Assembly: GCA_043228905.1 (NCBI GenBank)
Contig: JBHGNT010000008.1
Location: 10,168,001 to 10,232,000 of the forward strand
DNA length: 64,000 nucleotides
Reading direction: 5' to 3'
Source of the DNA: Azolla caroliniana
Lineage: Eukaryota; Polypodiophyta
Each line of letters begins with the position of its first letter. The first letter of the stretch is position 1. A program made the position numbers and the translations under genes. This document shows, one piece after another, positions 58,729-64,000 of this stretch. The notes under the pieces are model-generated. The model saw nothing but the letters and a program-made list of their open reading frames with translations. It had not been told where the DNA came from and searched no databases.

Positions 58729-59493
58729 TGTTGGGAGACAGGTCCCTCCAGATGGGAAGCGAAACCGGATGAGGAGTACCCGGCTACGGAGAGCCAGATG
58801 GTGCAGACCCGGTATGAACCGGATGAGGAGTACTCGGCTACGAAGAGCCGGATGGTGCAGACCCGGTGAGAACCGGATGAGGAGTACCCGGCTACGGAGA
58901 GCCGGATGGTGCAGGCCCGGTGAGAACCGGATGAGGAGTACCCGGCTACGGAGAGTCAGATGGTGCAGGCCCGGTGAGAACCAGATGAGGAGCACCTGGC
59001 TACGGAGAGCCGGATGGTGCAGGCCCGGTGAGAACCGGATGAGGAGCACTCGGCTACGGAGAGCCGGATGACGCAGACCCGGTGAGAACCGGAGGAAGAG
59101 ACATATTCGTAAATATGTTTCTGAGAGCCCATCGAGGCTATATTTGTAAATAGCTGAAAAGTCATATTAGTATAAATATGACTTAGGGCAAACTTTTAGT
59201 GTCGTTGTTATCATTCTTGTTGGTGCAAGAATAGAGTCTGTGCGTAACTGTACAGAGAGAGAGAGAGAGAGAAAGAGGTCGTTGCCTCTGTTGTAACCCC
59301 CGCTTGTGGCGAAGATCTGTGAGCACGAGGTCGTTGCCGCAGTGAACTCACTATTGTACATTCTTACATAGTGACAGTTTGCAGCCTGTTGGCTGCCGTG
59401 GTTTTTCCCCTAGTTTGGTGTTTTCTATGTAAACCTCCTGTGTATCTTCCTCTTCTTTGTGTCGTGTTTTATTTCCCGTTTTTCTGTGTATCA
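58729..59493 (+). repeat. Copia LTR-like region with an internal minisatellite
   Basis: Starts TGTTGGGAGACAGG directly after the purine tract. The 3' end is uncertain and near 59493 (TGTGTATCA). It contains a 60-bp minisatellite (listed separately), a TATAAATATGA motif near 59175 and a (GA)n run. Only one LTR of this type is present. Confidence 0.6.
58757..59092. repeat. Minisatellite of about 60 bp, nearly six units
   Basis: The unit reads AACCGGATGAGGAGTACCCG, GCTACGGAGAGCCGGATGGT and GCAGACCCGGTGAG in order, with starts near 58764, 58818, 58873, 58927, 58981 and 59035. The units differ by a few substitutions. The long open frames on both strands over it come from the repeat and are not genes. 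Confidence 0.9.
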
Positions 59494-59499
59494 TTCTAA

Positions 59500-59517
59500 G
59501 CTCGGTTGTGGCCGAGC
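59500..59517. other. GCTCGG hairpin, second copy
   Basis: GCTCGG-TTGTGG-CCGAGC, identical to 8479-8496. Here it follows the copia LTR-like region and precedes the acidic repeat array. Confidence 0.6.
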
Positions 59518-59534
59518 GTTGCGCATAAGGAGCG

Positions 59535-60727
59535 TTGAGTTCCAGTCAGGAAGTTGCGTCTGCTAACCAATGTGAGACCCAAGAAATGGAAGGTGACGGA
59601 GAAGAACCAAAGGTCAAAGCTAAAGACAGAAGCATAATCGAAGCTTGTTCGATCAAGAGGGTCAATGGGTGCGAGGCCCGTGAGATTGAAGAGATAGCCA
59701 CGAAAAACAACATCGAGTCGGAGATGGCTATGGACGAGTCGATGGCGGATGCTTATGTGGAGACTTTCCTAACACTTCATCTAGAGACTTGGGCAATCGC
59801 GTCTGAGAACCGACGTGAGACCCAAGAGACGGATGGTGGCGAAAAGGAAGAGAAGGACCAAGATAATACAAACAATGAAGACGGCCAAATTTTCTTCACA
59901 TTTGTTCTAGAGACTTGGGCAATTACGTCCGTGAACCGATGTAAGACCCAAGAGACGAGAGGTGATGGCGAGAACCAAAGGTTGAAACTAATACATGCGA
60001 CGAAGAGAGAAGCATAATAAAGGATTGCTCAATAAAAAGGATCAATGGGTACGAGGCCCATGACTTTGAAGAGATAGCTATGGAAAATGACATCAAGGCG
60101 AAGATGGTGAATGGCCATGAAGAGCCTTTCCCTGCACTAGTTCTAGAGACTTGGGCATTAACCGATGTAAGACCCAAGAGACGGAAGCTGGCAGTGAGGA
60201 ACCAAAGGTCAATACTTATTCGAACAACTTTAAGATGGAAATGGCTACGTGCTGCACGAGAAAGGTGGACGATGGAAATGTATGGGTCCCTCCACACTCG
60301 TTCTAGAGACTTGGGCATTAACCAATGTAAGACCCAAGAGAAGGATAATGACGGGGAAGAACCAAGGGTTAAAGCTGATGTGTGCAACAAAGAGTTTGAG
60401 CAAAATATGACAAGGGATGACGATGGCCAAGCGAGCCATGAGGACCCGAAGGATGTAATAAAAACATCTATCAAAGACACTACTGTGAAGATTGTCAACA
60501 ATAACATGAGATTGTACCATGAAAGTGGACAAAGTGAGAAACATAGAGCACGGTCGCGTAAGGATCTCAAAGTGGGCATGCACTTGAAGGTACTACATGG
60601 GGTAGTCAATACCATTATTCAAATAAAGGCTTGGGGAGAACAACATAAAACTAAAATGTGTGACGGGTCAAAGTGCCTTGAGCAAGGAGACAATCGGGAC
60701 AAAGTTGGAACATGCATAAAGCCTTAA
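59535..60727 (+). repeat. Acidic repeat array with two open frames, not a confirmed gene
   Basis: Five diverged units carry 'GAGACTTGGGCA..', 'ACCGATGTAAGACCCAAGAG' and '..GGTGACGGAGAAGAACCAAAG', with cores near 59565, 59805, 59925, 60155 and 60310. Two frames are open: 59535-60017 (no ATG at its start; LETWAIASENRRETQET) and 60080-60727 (ATG; 215 codons). Both encode Glu/Lys/Asp-rich sequence with no recognised domain, and they lie in different frames. A minus-strand fragment of the same family lies at 955-977. Expression is unknown. Read it as repeat DNA unless transcripts say otherwise. Confidence 0.6.
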
Positions 60728-60740
60728 CGGATATGCTCAA

Positions 60741-60925
60741 AAGAAGAACAAGGGACCATGACAACCGGTCATGGTAAAGCAAAGATTGAGCGAATGATAT
60801 GGTGGATTGGGTGGCAACAATGATATGCGCGAAAGAAGAACAAGGGACCATGACAACCGGTCATGGTAAAACAAAGATTGAGCAAATGATATGGTGGATT
60901 GGGTGGATTGGGTGGCAACAATGAG
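60741..60925. repeat. Tandem duplication of about 92 bp
   Basis: AAGAAGAACAAGGGACCATG...GGTGGATTGGGTGGCAACAATGA is repeated at an offset near 92, the second copy with an extra GGATTGGGT unit. Only a handful of substitutions separate the copies. Confidence 0.85.
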
Positions 60926-61539
60926 TGCAAAGCAATGGACATGCTCGACGTGGAGGAGTCATGTTGATCACCATTGCCGAAATTCACATTCTCTCTTCTT
61001 GGCATGTAACAAAGGACGTGCGGTTTGGTGGGGGTGGATGTCATGAAGATTTTCTGCAACGGTGTGAAAATTGCGAGGAATGACCAAAATCGAGTGTGGT
61101 TATTCACGCAAGACATGAAACAATGATAGTAAAGATACTATTTTATATCTTGGTACGAAAAGATGGATGTCTTCTAGACCCTCCGAATGCATTTTACTAC
61201 ATGTGAAATGGACAACTTAGTGTCAAGTTATGTGAGTGTGAAGTTTGAGAAGAAGAAGAGAAAAACAAAATTGTGAGATATCCCACATAGATAGGACAAA
61301 TCAGGATCCCACAATATATAAACAGAGCCAAAACTTATTACTTTTTGTCTATGAGTGGAGCATAGAATGTTCTTGGACTAAATTTTGGCTTAACTGCTCG
61401 TAATGATTTTGGGTGACCGGACGACGACAAAACCAGCGACAAAACCCAAACCGAAACCGGACGGCAACGGAACCGGAACCAAACGACGAGGAACCGGAAC
61501 TGGATGGATGGTGACGGAGTCGGAACCAAAACCGTGGAA
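60926..61539. other. No gene found
   Basis: Intergenic sequence with a possible promoter-like CACAATATATAAACAGAGCC near 61309 and an ACCGGA-rich stretch at 61420-61540 resembling copia LTR spacer DNA. No open frame of note. Confidence 0.4.
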
Positions 61540-61656
61540 ATGTTAATGTGCGGAAGCGTTAGACAGAACCGGCTCAACCAGATAGCAACAGAAAATGAGA
61601 TGAAGGTTTAATGGAAAAGCTTAAAAACATAAAGGAGACAAAGAGAGAGAGAGCAG
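61540..61656 (-). repeat. Copia LTR end, truncated
   Basis: Matches the terminal part of the 39331-39904 LTR (GTGCGGAAGC, then CTCAACC.GATAGCAACAGAAAA and a GA-rich tail). It is cut at 61657 by the insertion of the next copia LTR. Confidence 0.65.
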
Positions 61657-64000
61657 TGTCGAATACATGTGTATAATGGACGTATTCACACTATCCCGTT
61701 TTGGCCATTTATGTAATTAGCATAAAGGGTAATTGCCCTAAGTCGGTCACTATATATAGTGACCTTGTAACCTTTTTGTAAGGTTGGGTGTTGTATTATT
61801 GCTTTATGGAATAAAGAGTTTTTCGTGCCTCTCTGTCTCTCTCTCTCTCTCTCTCTGTGCAACGACCTACAAACTGTCATACGCAGGTATTCAGAACACA
61901 ATCAAATGCTACTTGATCTTCCGCACAGACGACTTTGTCTGCAACATCTGGTATCAGAGCGAGCACAGTAGTCGGTCCTTCAATCCGCTGTCGGCCATCG
62001 TCTCAGCATTCGGTTTCCTGCGTCATTCGAAGAAGAGAGAAGAAGAAGAAAAACGAGGCCTGCATCTCATCGCGTTAGATCATCTTTTCTTGGAGTAAGC
62101 CAGCAGGTTGTACTCCGTTCCTTGTGATCGTAACCGCTCGAGGTGAAATCCCCTTGTGCAACTTTGACACGATCGTGCTCCACTCGGTTAAACGGCATCC
62201 GAAAAGGTCATTAAACGCTGCTCGCTGCTCGTTGTAACCACTCGGTGCAGATCGGTCTCAAGACAACAACCCCAATTCGCGCTTCATCCGGCTGATCGAC
62301 ATTCGGGAGGATCAGTTGCATCTGTCTCTCTCGTCGCTGCAGCCACCCGAAGCAGAATCGGTCCAGATAATCGGTTTCAATAATCGGTATTCGGCATATA
62401 TATCCGAAGCGAACCGGGCTCACTCCGACTCGGCAACATTCGGGAAGACCAGTCGGTTCTGTCCCTCAAGTTACCGGAGTCAATTCGAGCAAGTTCCGAA
62501 GCCGAACCGACTCGGGTTCAAATCCGACTAGAACGATATCGGGTGAGCCAACTGGCTGCACTCCAACAAGGTTCGTAGTCAACTCCGAACCGAGCTTCGT
62601 CAACCAAAACCGAACTTGATGGCATCAACATCCGGCTCGTCAGAAATGAGTCTACGAAAGTTCGATGGATCGAACTTCAACTTCTGGAAGGAACAAATGC
62701 AGGACTATCTCATAGTCAAGGGGCAAATCGATCCCATCGAAAATGAAGAACCTCCAGAAGGATACAAACCCATTGAGTGGCAGAAGCTGGACAGAATTGT
62801 CCGCGCCACGATTCGGATGCACCTATCGGAATCGGTATACTTTACGGTGCAATCGTGTACGACAGCATTCGAACTGTGGAAAACACTGTCGGACACTTAC
62901 GAAAAGAAGGTCGCCGCAACGAAGATGTTTCTGATCCGGCGCCTCTACAACTTGCGGATGAAAGAATCCGATTCGGTTCAAGCACACCTCAATGAGTACG
63001 AAAGCATAAGCTCCCAAATCTCGTCACAGGGGACGGCAATCGAGGATGAACTCAGAGCAATGATACTCATGAGCAGCCTTCCCTCATCATGGGAAACTTT
63101 CGTCACAACCGTGTGCAATGCGTCAACCACGGCTGTTAAATACTCCGAAGTCACGAGCGCAATCCTGACCGAAGCAGCTCGGAGAAAGTCTTTCGCCAAA
63201 GACTCAACAGACGACGCTTACGTAGTACAAGGTTCGACAGACCGATCGAACATACGAGGAAGAGATTCCTCACGGCCGCCGAACAATCAGCGAAGACGGA
63301 GCCAGTCACGGGATAACCGAATCTGCAACTATTGCAAGAAACCCGGACACATCAAAGCCGACTGCCGCGCACTCAAGAACAAGAACAACAAGAAGAGTGG
63401 CCGGCATGAGGAGATCAATTACGTCAGCTTCTCAGCGGATGTACTACCGGACGACCCGAATATACTATCAATCGAAAATCCAGTCGGATCAGAAGTTCTA
63501 CTCACGACTGAAGAATCGAGCACATGGCTCTTAGATTCGGGCGTGTCATTTCACGTGACTCCTCATCGATCCCAATTTCGGCAATATACGATCCGTCACT
63601 CCGACTCAGTTCGAGTCGGCAACTCACAACACTGTGACATCATCGGAATCGGCACAGTAGAGCTCAACCTTGCAGGTGGCTCTACACTTGTACTCCACAA
63701 TGTCCGACATGTACCCGAGCTCTCAAGGCCATTGATCTCAGTCGGACAACTAGATGAAGACGGCATTCGTGCCGGTTTTTCTTCGGGAGGGTGGACACTC
63801 CACAGGGGGAACCTCCTGCTTGCTAGAGGACCCAAGATACACTCCCTGTATCCGTTACATGTTACGCTCAGAGAGGGTAACCTGTTTTTGGTGGATATTC
63901 CTGTGTCATCACTATGGCACCGAAGATTAGGACACCTCAGCAAGGCCGGCATCACGCACCTATCTAGAGCCGGATACATCCCCAAACTCTCCTTCTCGGA
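61657..64000 (+). mobile_element. Second good copy of the young copia family, cut by the window end
   Basis: The LTR is 61657-61946 (TGTCGAATACATG...GTCTGCAACA, 290 bp), followed by the PBS TCTGGTATCAGAGC and a leader. The LTR has the same TCACTATATATAGTGA palindrome and (CT)n run as the minus-strand element at 30744-36118 but differs at a number of positions. The family's gag-pol frame begins at 62619. The 3' part lies outside the window. Confidence 0.92.
62619..64000 (+). CDS. Copia gag-pol, partial (460 codons to window end)
   Basis: Open from ATG 62619 to the window edge with no stop. Gag is almost identical to that of the 31232-35245 polyprotein (RKFDGSNFNFWKEQMQDYL, zinc knuckle CNYCKKPGHIKADC at about 63322-63363). 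The protease motif reads DSGVSFHV at about 63535 instead of DSGAS; the old copy at 39225 also has Val there. The pre-integrase finger starts with HRRLGHLSKAGITHLS near 63920. Whether the integrase keeps its catalytic Asp cannot be seen. Confidence 0.9.
   Translation, partial: MASTSGSSEMSLRKFDGSNFNFWKEQMQDYLIVKGQIDPIENEEPPEGYKPIEWQKLDRIVRATIRMHLSESVYFTVQSCTTAFELWKTLSDTYEKKVAATKMFLIRRLYNLRMKESDSVQAHLNEYESISSQISSQGTAIEDELRAMILMSSLPSSWETFVTTVCNASTTAVKYSEVTSAILTEAARRKSFAKDSTDDAYVVQGSTDRSNIRGRDSSRPPNNQRRRSQSRDNRICNYCKKPGHIKADCRALKNKNNKKSGRHEEINYVSFSADVLPDDPNILSIENPVGSEVLLTTEESSTWLLDSGVSFHVTPHRSQFRQYTIRHSDSVRVGNSQHCDIIGIGTVELNLAGGSTLVLHNVRHVPELSRPLISVGQLDEDGIRAGFSSGGWTLHRGNLLLARGPKIHSLYPLHVTLREGNLFLVDIPVSSLWHRRLGHLSKAGITHLSRAGYIPKLSFS

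Noticed and set aside
58468-59071. Two overlapping frames of nearly 200 codons on opposite strands
   Set aside because: Apart from the first 30 codons of copia RT on the plus strand, both are translations of the 60-bp minisatellite.

Overview
This is nuclear DNA of a seed plant; the species cannot be read from the sequence. The evidence is a U-box/ARM E3 ligase of plant type, LTR retrotransposons primed by initiator tRNA-Met (TGGTATCAGAGC beside three LTRs), and a segment of plant mitochondrial nad2 that still carries group II intron sequence. The window is a gene-poor, nested transposon neighbourhood. I support one intact host gene (12646-14859, plus strand) and one partly resolved, spliced host gene of unknown function (17089-18754, minus strand).

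Layout. 1-2600: AT-rich DNA with a minus-strand Ty3/gypsy RT relic and two tandem duplications. 2697-5520: decayed gypsy protease-RT-RNase H, split by a 726-bp non-coding insertion. 5781-8426: an unknown coiled-coil protein relic, one unbroken frame with ten stops. 8500-11900: no gene. 12306-14859: the U-box gene and its promoter. 17089-18754: exons of the unknown gene. 22993-29908: complete but decayed chromodomain gypsy element with a TTACA target duplication. 30744-36118: young full-length copia element with a CCTTC target duplication and an unbroken 1337-codon gag-pol. 37146-39330: old relative of that copia. 39331-41358: another copia fragment, minus strand. 41359-43240: mitochondrial insertion. 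43241-49125: a third gypsy with a MULE-type MITE in its integrase. 49126-59493: two copies of a fourth gypsy family joined to pieces of copia elements. 59535-60930: an acidic repeat array. 61657 to the end: a second good copy of the young copia, cut by the window edge.

Points to take away. (1) A non-coding TG..CA element with 4-bp target duplications sits at 3898-4623 and 51036-51868; removing either copy restores the RT frame it interrupted. It carries hairpin minisatellite units and a tRNA-like segment. (2) The LTRs at 49126 and 54619 hold textbook heat-shock-element arrays just upstream of TATAAATA. Their gag and protease look more like Tcn1/Sushi-type Ty3 elements than the usual angiosperm clades. 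(3) The youngest copia has an intact frame but Asn in place of the second integrase catalytic Asp. (4) Most premature stops fit C-to-T decay, the pattern expected of methylated, silenced DNA.

LTR, target-duplication and splice boundaries were placed by eye. Clade names come from recalled motifs, not from searches.
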